A DNA stretch of 64,000 bases. Origin: Candidatus Gastranaerophilales bacterium (GTDB lineage Bacteria; Cyanobacteriota; Vampirovibrionia; Gastranaerophilales; Gastranaerophilaceae). Where the stretch lies: assembly GCA_944323995.1 (NCBI GenBank), contig CALUUN010000001.1, positions 62,001 through 126,000 of the forward strand, read 5' to 3'. Shown piece by piece: positions 18,893 through 26,252 of this stretch. The notes under the pieces are model-generated. The model did not search any database and was not told where the DNA came from. It saw only the letters and a program-made list of their open reading frames with translations. Numbering within the stretch: the first letter of the stretch is position 1; every line of letters begins with the position of its first letter. Both the position numbers and the translations under genes were made by a program.

Positions 18893-19987
18893 CTATTCCG
18901 CTAAGCACACCGCCTTATAGCCGCCGTTGATACGGTTGGTGTCGAGCCGGACCGTGTACGTGGAGTGGAAGCCGCGGAAGTACGCGCCGTGTATGCTGCC
19001 CTCCTCACTCGACCACAGCCAAAACGGGGATCTGGGAGAGGTGATAAATCCCATTGATACTGCAAGGTCATTAGCTCTTGTGCCGTTGCTGCGTTCGTTT
19101 AATGTGGAGCTTATTTCTGTGCCCGGATACAAGTCTCTTGCTAATTGGTCTAACTGTTCCTGACTCGGTAAACTTGATCCCATATCATGGCATGCTTTTA
19201 CTGCGCCTACCCAGTAATCATCATCCCTGTAACTACACTCTTTTATCGAATAACCGCCCGCTACTAATTGCTCGCATTCTGCTTCTGTCACTGCTGTTGG
19301 ATAAAACGGTGCGGTGAAACATGTCCCGTCACTTAGTTCTATTGAACATTTTAATAAATTTGCCAATTTGTCAACATTCAAATTATTAATATCTTTATCT
19401 GCTGTATTCGGATTCTTAAATCCGTCTACGTCATACAGCATTGCAAGACAGTTTGTACCTATACCGGTTTCGCCTACTGTTATTACATCATTACTAAATT
19501 GGTTTTGTCTGCAATCGGGATTGTATGCTATTACGCCGTTCACACCATTAGCAAACTGTACGGCTACAGTGTTTGTATTCCAATCATCTTTACCGAAGTT
19601 TTTGGATGTCTTGATTTTAGACATCTCTACTTCTTCTCCGTCCCATGTAACTTTATCAGCAAAACATGTTGTAATATCATCGTTATCGCATATTCTTGTT
19701 ATCTTAATATGTTTAGACAATTCATCAACAAATGCTTCCGTTGTTGTATAGCCTGCTAAAGTTCCTTGAACATTCATTACCCTTAATGCTTCACCGAGTT
19801 TTCTCTGGAATACTTGTGATGCTGTGCCCCATGCTCGTTCTTGATAATTCTGAATTAATGTCGGGATTGTTAATGCTGCAACAATGCCGATTATTGCAAG
19901 AGTGATTAAAACCTCGGCAAGTGTAAAGCCTTTAGGCCAAAGCCCGTTATGTTGTTCTGTTTCAGGCACCGTAAAATTTTTCTTCAT
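18893..19987 (-). CDS. Type IV prepilin-like protein with DGR-type variable lectin-fold C-terminus
   Basis: 364 aa starting at ATG with GAAGGAG upstream. Residues 20/21 form a prepilin peptidase site (G|FTLAEVLITLAIIG, Glu at +5) followed by the hydrophobic helix, so it is inserted in the inner membrane and may enter a pilus or pseudopilus. The middle (about 50-250) is a Cys-containing globular region. The last 100 residues resemble DUF1566/Lcl or C-type-lectin-like domains (ACHDMGSSLPSQEQL, WSSEE, AY, KAVCLAE). The final 35 sense codons are hypervariable against the copy at 2-265. Divergent from an HTH gene across a large palindrome. Confidence 0.85.
   Translation of the reverse strand: MKKNFTVPETEQHNGLWPKGFTLAEVLITLAIIGIVAALTIPTLIQNYQERAWGTASQVFQRKLGEALRVMNVQGTLAGYTTTEAFVDELSKHIKITRICDNDDITTCFADKVTWDGEEVEMSKIKTSKNFGKDDWNTNTVAVQFANGVNGVIAYNPDCRQNQFSNDVITVGETGIGTNCLAMLYDVDGFKNPNTADKDINNLNVDKLANLLKCSIELSDGTCFTAPFYPTAVTEAECEQLVAGGYSIKECSYRDDDYWVGAVKACHDMGSSLPSQEQLDQLARDLYPGTEISSTLNERSNGTRANDLAVSMGFITSPRSPFWLWSSEEGSIHGAYFRGFHSTYTVRLDTNRINGGYKAVCLAE
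18896..19024 (-). other. Putative DGR variable region, copy B
   Basis: Gap-free alignment to 134-262. Differences cluster at NNC codons (ggc, cac, ttc, tac, ctc, gac, acc, aac, atc against the other copy), while the last codons TGC TTA GCG GAA TAG are identical. An invariant 3' end is what an initiation-of-mutagenic-homing site would look like. The high GC and C-ending codons contrast with the AT-rich 5' part of the same gene. Confidence 0.65.
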
Positions 19988-20032
19988 ATTTTTCTCCTTC
20001 TCTTTTTTATATTTATTAACAAAAATTTTATT

Positions 20033-20056
20033 AATAATCAATATATATTGATTATT
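20033..20056. promoter_or_regulatory. 24-bp perfect palindrome, probable operator
   Basis: The core TAATCAATATATATTGATTA (20035-20054) is perfectly self-complementary and extends two more bases on each side. It sits between the divergent pilin-like gene and the HTH gene, about 50-75 bases from both starts. It may be the autoregulatory site of the HTH protein; this is inferred from position and symmetry. Confidence 0.55.
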
Positions 20057-20111
20057 TATCATGTATCATGACATATTTGATACTATAAGTCAAGAAATAT
20101 ATAATTCCTAT

Positions 20112-20339
20112 ATGATTATTAATGACTTGAACGACTATCAGCTCGTCAAATTTATGCTGACAAAAGAGTACATGCTGCAGCGCGAATTATCTGAAAAATT
20201 AAACGCGAAAAACGGCAAATCTACAAAGCAATCAAATTTTTCATGCAAGCTGAAACGCGAGCATCTGACATATAAAGAATTGCGTCAAATCTGCGACATA
20301 ATGGGTTACGATTTAATCATTGAGAAAAGAAAAAATTAA
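20112..20339 (+). CDS. Small Xre/Cro-like helix-turn-helix regulator
   Basis: 75 aa. The pattern of alternating helices (LVKFMLTKEYMLQRELSEKL, QSNFSCKLKREHLTYKELRQI, DIMGYDLIIEK) matches the short phage-type Xre regulators that consist of little more than a DNA-binding domain. I use the ATG at 20112 because a TGATACTAT extended -10 (20078-20086) lies between it and the alternative in-frame ATG at 20061, which would give 92 aa. There is no clear Shine-Dalgarno. Likely represses the divergent pilin-like gene and/or itself through the palindrome at 20033-20056. Confidence 0.7.
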   Translation: MIINDLNDYQLVKFMLTKEYMLQRELSEKLNAKNGKSTKQSNFSCKLKREHLTYKELRQICDIMGYDLIIEKRKN

Positions 20340-20422
20340 TTAATCATTAAAAATTTCTGACTTTGTAAAATTTACCGTTAAAATAAAAATAAATGGAGTA
20401 CACAAAAAGGAGTTGATTTTTA

Positions 20423-23026
20423 ATGGTAGATATAAACAGATTTACAAACTATTCACAGGAGCTTTTGTCAAGTGCAAACACGCTTGTAAATTCCTACAAA
20501 AACACCGAAATGCAGCCCGAGCATATTATGCTTGCAATGATAAAAGATAACGGGATAATAAAGGATTATCTGACCGAACTGAAACTCTTGACGCAATCTT
20601 TTATAGACAGAGTTGTAGCATCAGTCAAGTCATTCCCGACAATATCCGGCCTGCAAAATTCGCAGCAGCTTTTTCTTTCGCAAGAAACAAACAGACTGCT
20701 TGATTTGTCCTGTGAAATTGCCGACGAACTCAAGGACGAATTTATAAGCGTGGAAGAAATTCTTCTTGCAATGACAAGGCTTGATAATTCAAACATCCAA
20801 AAAATTCTGAGTGATTTCAGAGTAACCCAAAACACGGTTTTAAACGCAATGAAAAAGATAAGAGGTAATAAAAAAGTGGATAACAAAAACGCTGAAGAAA
20901 ATATGAAAGCGCTCGAAAAATATTCAACAGATTTGACAGCGCTTGCAAGAAAAGGAAAACTGGACCCCGTAATCGGCCGTGACGAAGAAGTCAGACGGAT
21001 TATACAGGTTTTGAACAGACGAACAAAAAACAACCCCGTGCTCATAGGTGAACCCGGTGTCGGCAAAACCGCCATTGTTGAAGGCCTCGCACAGCGTATT
21101 GTAAGAGGCGATGTTCCAGAAAGCCTGAAAGAAGTAAAACTGATTTCTCTTGATATGGGCGCACTTGTTGCCGGCGCAAAATACAGAGGTGAATTTGAAG
21201 AACGTTTGAAAGCGGTTTTGAAAGAAGTTGAAGATTCAAACGGCGATATCGTAATGTTTATCGACGAACTTCACACAGTTGTCGGTGCAGGCGCAACAGA
21301 AGGGTCAATGGATGCCGGAAACCTCTTAAAACCTATGCTTGCAAGAGGAGTTTTGAGAACAATCGGCGCTACAACTATTAATGAATACAGAAAATACATT
21401 GAAAAAGACCCCGCGCTTGAACGCCGTTTCCAGCCCGTTATGGTTGATGAACCGAGCGTCGAAGATACAATAAGTATCTTAAGAGGCTTGAAAGAAAAAT
21501 ACGAAGTCCACCACGGAGTAAGAATTCTAGACAGCGCGCTGATTGCCGCAGCAAAACTTTCAGACAGATACATTACGGACAGATTTTTACCCGACAAAGC
21601 AATTGACCTGATTGATGAAGCGGCATCGTCTTTGCGTATTGAAATAGATTCAATGCCGGAAGAAATTGATTCAATGATGCGTCAGAAAATCCAGCTTGAA
21701 ATTGAACGTGAAGCCTTGAAAAAAGAGGACAGCGACGAAGCAAAAGCCAAGGTTGAAGATTTGACCAAACAAATTAACGAACTTGAAGAAAAAATCAGCA
21801 AGATGAAAGTTCAATGGGAACAGGAAAAATCTTCAATAATCGGCGAGGCCGCAATTAAAGATGAAATCGACAAGGTAAAAAAACAAATTGAAGAAGCAGA
21901 ACGCAATACAGACTTGCAGCTTGCGGCAGAACTCAAATACGGCAGACTTCTTGATCTGGAAAAACAGCTGAAAGCATGCGAAAACCGCGACAAAAAAGAT
22001 AATCAGCTTTTGAAAGAACAAATTGACGAAGGTGATATAGCCGAAGTTGTAAGCAAATGGACGGGAATTCCTGTTACAAAACTTGTAGAAAGCGAAATGC
22101 AAAAACTTATAGACATGGAAGAAATCCTTCACAAACGTCTAATCGGACAGGATGAAGCCGTCACAACTGTTTCGGACGCAATCCGCAGAGCGCGCTCCGG
22201 CTTAAAAGACCCGAAAAGACCTATCGGAACCTTCTTGTTCTTAGGCCCGACAGGAGTCGGCAAAACCGAACTTGCAAAGGCGCTTGCCGAATTCATGTTC
22301 AATGATGAAGATGCGCTTATACGTATAGATATGTCCGAATACATGGAAAAACACAATGTTGCAAGGCTTGTCGGCGCACCTCCGGGATATGTCGGCTATG
22401 AAGAAGGCGGTCAGCTAACCGAAGCCGTCAGAAGAAAACCATATTCGGTTGTGCTTTTTGACGAAATAGAAAAAGCCCATCCGGATGTATTCAACATAAT
22501 GCTGCAAATCTTTGATGACGGACGTTTAACAGATTCAAAGGGCAGAGTTGTTGATTTCAAAAACACACTAATAATCATGACAAGCAACCTCGGAAGCGAC
22601 ATTATTCTTGAAAAAACACTTGATTCAATGCTGAATCAGAGCGATTTTGACAAGACAAAAGAAGAAGTTCTTGCGCTTTTGAGAACAAAATTCAAACCTG
22701 AATTTTTGAACAGAATAGACGAGATTATATTCTTCAAAGCTCTGACGCTGCAGCAATTGAGCGCAATCGTAGATATCCAAACGGATTACTTAAGAAAACT
22801 GCTTGCCGATCAGGAAATCTCGCTTGATATAACCGAAGAAGCCAAAGAATTTCTGGCAACCCGCGGATTCAATCCGGTATACGGCGCAAGACCGCTAAAA
22901 AGAGTTATAAGACAACTTGTCGAAAATCCGCTTTCCAAACAAATTCTTGAACAAAAATTCAAACGCGGCGACAAACTTATAATCGACGTAGACAATGACG
23001 AAATCAAATTTGTCAAAGAAGAATAA
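20423..23026 (+). CDS. clpB: Disaggregating chaperone ClpB
   Basis: 867 aa Hsp104/ClpB hexamer that resolubilises aggregates with DnaK/DnaJ. It has an N-domain (1-145), first AAA+ module with Walker [14 protein letters not shown] (about 206-218), the coiled-coil middle domain (about 400-520, rich in Lys/Glu heptads), and second AAA+ module with [12 protein letters not shown] and a C-terminal small domain. AAGGAG lies 9 bases before the ATG. No CIRCE or HrcA-type inverted repeat is seen upstream. Followed by a hairpin. Confidence 0.97.
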   Translation: MVDINRFTNYSQELLSSANTLVNSYKNTEMQPEHIMLAMIKDNGIIKDYLTELKLLTQSFIDRVVASVKSFPTISGLQNSQQLFLSQETNRLLDLSCEIADELKDEFISVEEILLAMTRLDNSNIQKILSDFRVTQNTVLNAMKKIRGNKKVDNKNAEENMKALEKYSTDLTALARKGKLDPVIGRDEEVRRIIQVLNRRTKNNPVLIGEPGVGKTAIVEGLAQRIVRGDVPESLKEVKLISLDMGALVAGAKYRGEFEERLKAVLKEVEDSNGDIVMFIDELHTVVGAGATEGSMDAGNLLKPMLARGVLRTIGATTINEYRKYIEKDPALERRFQPVMVDEPSVEDTISILRGLKEKYEVHHGVRILDSALIAAAKLSDRYITDRFLPDKAIDLIDEAASSLRIEIDSMPEEIDSMMRQKIQLEIEREALKKEDSDEAKAKVEDLTKQINELEEKISKMKVQWEQEKSSIIGEAAIKDEIDKVKKQIEEAERNTDLQLAAELKYGRLLDLEKQLKACENRDKKDNQLLKEQIDEGDIAEVVSKWTGIPVTKLVESEMQKLIDMEEILHKRLIGQDEAVTTVSDAIRRARSGLKDPKRPIGTFLFLGPTGVGKTELAKALAEFMFNDEDALIRIDMSEYMEKHNVARLVGAPPGYVGYEEGGQLTEAVRRKPYSVVLFDEIEKAHPDVFNIMLQIFDDGRLTDSKGRVVDFKNTLIIMTSNLGSDIILEKTLDSMLNQSDFDKTKEEVLALLRTKFKPEFLNRIDEIIFFKALTLQQLSAIVDIQTDYLRKLLADQEISLDITEEAKEFLATRGFNPVYGARPLKRVIRQLVENPLSKQILEQKFKRGDKLIIDVDNDEIKFVKEE

Positions 23027-23042
23027 CTCGACTTACACAAAT

Positions 23043-23071
23043 GCGGGAACAGACAAAATGTCTATTCCCGC
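23043..23071 (+). terminator. Hairpin after clpB
   Basis: GCGGGAACAGACA pairs with TGTCTATTCCCGC around AAA with one mismatch. The following T-tract is weak (TCTTGACTTT). Confidence 0.6.
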
Positions 23072-23121
23072 TCTTGACTTTAATAAATTTTAATGCTAAT
23101 TTAGATATCGCAATCGTATTG

Positions 23122-23218
23122 CAGTTGACAGAACAACTTCAAAATTTCTGGCTTGCGGCACTCTGCCGACGAGAACGATTGAGTATCGTTCGAGGAGAGG
23201 GGTAGCGCAGACTCATTC
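23122..23218 (+). pseudogene. Decayed duplicate of the tRNA-Met 5' region
   Basis: CAGTTGACAGAACAACTT, AAAATTTCTGG, CTTG.GGC and GGTAGCGCAGACTCAT repeat in order the promoter and 5' half of the intact tRNA-Met gene at 23231-23306. The D-arm region is replaced by about 40 unrelated bases and everything after the anticodon CAT is missing. A relic of tandem duplication. Confidence 0.6.
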
Positions 23219-23233
23219 AAAACTTAATATCAG

Positions 23234-23262
23234 TTGACAGAACAACTTTAAAACTTCAAAAT
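23234..23262 (+). promoter_or_regulatory. Promoter of tRNA-Met
   Basis: TTGACA (23234-23239), 17 bases, CAAAAT (23257-23262), ending 4 bases before the tRNA 5' end. Confidence 0.5.
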
Positions 23263-23266
23263 TTCT

Positions 23267-23338
23267 GGGCTTGTGGCGCAGCGGTAGCGCAGAGGACTCA
23301 TAATCCTTTGGTCGTGGGTTCGAATCCCTCCGGGCCCA
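23267..23338 (+). tRNA. tRNA-Met (anticodon CAT)
   Basis: Acceptor GGGCTTG/CGGGCCC (two G-U pairs), D arm GGCGCAGCGGTAGCGC, anticodon arm GAGGA-CTCATAA-TCCTT with CAT, T arm GTGGGTTCGAATCCCTC, discriminator A. The first acceptor pair is G-C, so it is not an initiator. Elongator Met is most likely; a tRNA-Ile2 with modified C34 cannot be excluded by eye. Confidence 0.93.
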
Positions 23339-23429
23339 GTTTTTTCGTGCTTATTTCACAGGCATCTGCGCCGCGACATTTGCCTTACAATATAAAATCA
23401 GAGACACTGCAAGGGTAGTTTAAGCAGGG

Positions 23430-23630
23430 CTAACTGTTATATTTTTCCTTGTATAAAATATTTCCATTAGGTTCAAATGTTATTCCCTCTAATTGCCTTT
23501 TGGTAATTATGTAATCTAAACCTAAATCATCACTTTTTACTGTTAAGACGGGTTCTTCTTTTATGTGAACAAAATTTTCTATATTGTCTACGGTATATAC
23601 AAAATCATATTCAATCCCGTCAACTTTATA
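23430..23630 (-). pseudogene. Start-less coding remnant
   Basis: The minus strand has an open frame of about 66 codons (YKVDGIEYDFVYTVDNIEN ... KEKYNS, then TAG) with good amino-acid composition, but no ATG, GTG or TTG precedes it before an in-frame TAA. It looks like the C-terminal remnant of a lost gene; the family is not recognised. The rest of 23339-23677 holds only unassigned sequence and the higB promoter. Confidence 0.4.
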
Positions 23631-23662
23631 TTAATTATTTTGAAATTCGGCAAGTATTTATA

Positions 23663-23671
23663 TGTTATAAT
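23663..23671 (+). promoter_or_regulatory. Extended -10, leaderless promoter of higB
   Basis: TGTTATAAT then TACTTT then ATG at 23678. Same 6-base geometry as the other leaderless promoters in this window. Confidence 0.65.
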
Positions 23672-23677
23672 TACTTT

Positions 23678-23959
23678 ATGATAAAAACATTTAAGTGCAA
23701 AGAAACGAAAAAGATTTTTCAGGGTAAAGTTTCTAAGAAGTTACCGCCCGAGCTGCGGCGCCGCGCTTTGATAAAACTGCATATGATTGATGCTGCGGAA
23801 AATGTTTCAGACCTTCGGATACCGCCTGCGAATTTTTTAGAACAACTACAAGGCGACAGAGCCGGTCTCTATTCAATCCGGATTAATCAGCAGTACCGGA
23901 TTTGTTTTGTGTGGAATGACAATAATGCTTTTGATGTCGAGATAGTCGATTATCACTAA
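23678..23959 (+). CDS. higB: HigB-like toxin (RelE superfamily mRNA interferase)
   Basis: 93 aa, full length for HigB. The family cuts mRNA on the ribosome. Diagnostic segments are MIKTFKCKETKKIFQG, LPPELRRRALIKLHMIDAA, LRIPPANFLEQLQGDRAGLYSIRINQQYRICF and the terminal VEIVDYH. It is read from a leaderless-type promoter. The cognate antitoxin higA starts 111 bases downstream, an unusually wide gap for this toxin-first arrangement. Confidence 0.93.
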   Translation: MIKTFKCKETKKIFQGKVSKKLPPELRRRALIKLHMIDAAENVSDLRIPPANFLEQLQGDRAGLYSIRINQQYRICFVWNDNNAFDVEIVDYH

Positions 23960-23996
23960 ACTTATTAAGTTTTGAAAAATAATTCTTAAGAGGGGT

Positions 23997-24070
23997 TGCT
24001 TTTACGTTGTACGTAGTACATAATGTAAATAGATGTTAAGTTGCGTTAATTAGCGTTAAGGAGCGTAAAA
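23997..24070 (+). promoter_or_regulatory. Candidate independent promoter/operator of higA
   Basis: The higB-higA gap contains the inverted repeat TGTAC-GTA-GTACA (24008-24020) inside a TTGCTT/TAATGT promoter-like pair, then three spaced GCGTTAA-like units (24042-24066) reaching the RBS AAGGAG. These could be HigA binding sites. Confidence 0.4.
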
Positions 24071-24379
24071 ATGCTGCAATACATAGAAATACCGCATATA
24101 GGAGAAGTCTTGCAGGAAGAATTTCTGGAGCCGTTGGGGCTTTCTCAAAACGCGCTTGCAAATGCAATCGGCGTACCGTCAAACAGGATTAATGCCATAA
24201 TCAGAGGGCAAAGGTCAATCACTGCCGATACTGATTTAAGATTGACAAAATATTTCGGACTTTCTAAAGGGTATTTTCTGCGACTGCAAAACAATTTTGA
24301 ATTACTCGCCGCTGAACAAAAGGCGGATTTGTCTAATATAATTCCGTTCAATTACGGCACTGAAAAGAAAGCAATGTGA
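24071..24379 (+). CDS. higA: HigA-like antitoxin (Xre family)
   Basis: 102 aa HTH antitoxin. Signature HIGEVLQEEFLEPLGLSQNA, then the recognition helix region IGVPSNRINAIIRGQRSITA and DLRLTKYFGLSKGYFLRLQ, the classic HigA/VapI pattern. It neutralises HigB by binding and represses the operon. AAGGAG lies 7 bases upstream of the ATG. Confidence 0.94.
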   Translation: MLQYIEIPHIGEVLQEEFLEPLGLSQNALANAIGVPSNRINAIIRGQRSITADTDLRLTKYFGLSKGYFLRLQNNFELLAAEQKADLSNIIPFNYGTEKKAM

Positions 24380-24451
24380 AAAATTCAAACTCAAATTAAG
24401 CTCTGATTTGTTGTATGTCTGAAAGCACAGACTGCATAATCTCAACGTTTT

Positions 24452-25453
24452 TCATGCAGAAACGAGATTGCTTCCGCCGAAAACCATATTTTCGGCATCA
24501 GCTTCAATAACCTGTCCGGACGCTGCAATACAATTTTTCAGACTGACGTTATCGGAAATTTTCACATTATCCCAGATAATACAGTTTTCTATACGGACAT
24601 TCTCACCTATAACGCAATTTTTACCGATAACTGATTTTCCGATAAAAAGTGCGCTTTCAGGGATTACAGAATCCGAAATATATTCGCCCTGAGATGTTTT
24701 AATGCTGCCGTCATGCCTGAAAACACATTTACCTTCAAAAACATCCAGCGTAGAAATTTTGTACTGATCAAGAGTTCCTATATCACTCCAGTATTCGTCA
24801 ATTACAAATGTATTTATCTCTCTTTCGGCAAGAAGTTTCGGGAAAACATTTTTTGCAAAATCACAAAAAGTATTCTCCGGAATATAGTCAAAAATTCTGT
24901 AGTTGAAAATATAAATACCTGTGTTGATACAATCGCTTTTGGCCTCGCTGAGCGGAGGTTTTTCCTGAAACTCGGTAATAAATCCGTCGCTGTCGGTCAC
25001 AACTACGCCGAAATGCGAAACCTCGTCATGCTTAACCCTTTTGACTCCGATTGTTGCAATCGCTCCGGAATTTTGGTGGATTTTAATGCCTTTTAATATA
25101 TCAGCGTCTGAAAGTCCGTCAGCAGAAAGCACAACAAAATCTTCGCCTTCTTCAAAGAAAAACTGGCATTTTTTTAATCCGCCCGCTGTGCCTGATAAAG
25201 TTTCTTCTTTAATATAGTTGAAATTTACCCCGAAATCGTTGTTTTTATACCGGTCTATAATTTGTTGAGAAAGGTAATAGGTATTGCAGATAACATCTTT
25301 TATACCTGTTTGCGCAAGGTGTTCAAACAAAATATCCATAACCGGACGGTTGCAAACAGGCACTAACGGCTTTGGAACCTGTAATGTCAGAGGTTCCAGT
25401 CGTGACCCCATGCCCGCTGACATGACCATTGCTTTTAATATCTTTCTCTCCAT
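24452..25453 (-). CDS. NDP-sugar nucleotidyltransferase (mannose-1-P guanylyltransferase / RfbA-GlmU type)
   Basis: 333 aa. Residues 1-230 form a nucleotidyltransferase fold: MVMSAGMGSRLEPLTLQVPKP (with the G.G.RL..T...PKP loop), LSADGLSD for the metal Asp, FQEKP and NTGIYIF. Residues 245-330 are a left-handed beta-helix of hexapeptide-like turns (IGKSVIGKNCVIGENVRIEN). It activates a sugar-1-phosphate for envelope polysaccharide synthesis; the exact sugar and nucleotide are not decidable. The GNAT gene ends 35 bases upstream on the same strand. Confidence 0.88.
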   Translation of the reverse strand: MERKILKAMVMSAGMGSRLEPLTLQVPKPLVPVCNRPVMDILFEHLAQTGIKDVICNTYYLSQQIIDRYKNNDFGVNFNYIKEETLSGTAGGLKKCQFFFEEGEDFVVLSADGLSDADILKGIKIHQNSGAIATIGVKRVKHDEVSHFGVVVTDSDGFITEFQEKPPLSEAKSDCINTGIYIFNYRIFDYIPENTFCDFAKNVFPKLLAEREINTFVIDEYWSDIGTLDQYKISTLDVFEGKCVFRHDGSIKTSQGEYISDSVIPESALFIGKSVIGKNCVIGENVRIENCIIWDNVKISDNVSLKNCIAASGQVIEADAENMVFGGSNLVSA

Positions 25454-25487
25454 ATCTATATCCTACATGATAAAAAGTAATATTCAA

Positions 25488-26051
25488 TTAAATACTGTGC
25501 ATAGCTTTATAAATTTTATCAATAAATTTATCCAATTCATTAACATCAGCATGAATATTTTTAAAGACCGATTTTACAACCGAAAAAATTTTGTCATTAT
25601 CCGGCATGTTATCCCCTAAAAAATACAAATCCATCTCCAGACCGCCTGAATTATTCGGATACAGATATTCAAAGCCGAGTTTTTTGGCGCCGAGAGATTC
25701 GTAAAATTTAATCCGCCTTAAAGTATCGGGATTTTCAATGCAGGGCTTTTCAACCTCAAGAAACATATTCTTAAAACATGCCAGAATTTTTCTTCCGTAA
25801 CCTTTTGAATGGAATTCTTTTTTAACCGCAATATAATCCAGCCAGATAAATTCATCAGCCTTTGCAAAAATAAGATACCCGACCTGCGTAAGATTGTCAT
25901 AAGCTCCAAGACATTCAAGTTTTCCTTCTGATAAAAGTTTAACAAAAACATTGAACGGCTTGAGTTCTTCAGGCGGAAACTGCATTTGCATATCCGCATA
26001 TATTTGCCCGAACCCGTCAGGCTGCACTGTTTTGAATGTTATATTACTCAT
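25488..26051 (-). CDS. GNAT family N-acetyltransferase
   Basis: 187 aa from the ATG at 26051; the longer frame would begin with a hydrophobic stretch overlapping the upstream promoter region. The GNAT core is visible: WLDYIAVKKEFHSKGYGRKILACF (beta4, then the acetyl-CoA pyrophosphate loop with x-G-x-G-R), followed by YESLGAKKLGFEYLYP. Transfers acetyl from acetyl-CoA to an unknown amine. The C-terminal 35 residues are an extra helical extension. Weak SD (TAGAG). Confidence 0.87.
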   Translation of the reverse strand: MSNITFKTVQPDGFGQIYADMQMQFPPEELKPFNVFVKLLSEGKLECLGAYDNLTQVGYLIFAKADEFIWLDYIAVKKEFHSKGYGRKILACFKNMFLEVEKPCIENPDTLRRIKFYESLGAKKLGFEYLYPNNSGGLEMDLYFLGDNMPDNDKIFSVVKSVFKNIHADVNELDKFIDKIYKAMHSI

Positions 26052-26099
26052 AAACTCTATTATTATAGAAATTTTAATTATTGTCAAAAAAAAATAATC

Positions 26100-26108
26100 T
26101 GATATAAT
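26100..26108 (+). promoter_or_regulatory. Extended -10 of tRNA-Lys
   Basis: TGATATAAT, about 50 bases before the tRNA 5' end; the only promoter-like element on this strand before the tRNA and malQ. Confidence 0.5.
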
Positions 26109-26157
26109 TAGGATATAGAATATCTGCAAAATATGCAGACTTAAAAAGAGTATATCA

Positions 26158-26230
<73 letters not shown>

Positions 26231-26252
26231 AATTTTTAGAAGAGGAGTAAAC

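Noticed and set aside
20061-20111. Longer N-terminus for the HTH protein
   Set aside because: The apparent extended -10 (20078-20086) falls inside this extension, and the extra residues do not belong to the HTH fold; it remains an alternative.
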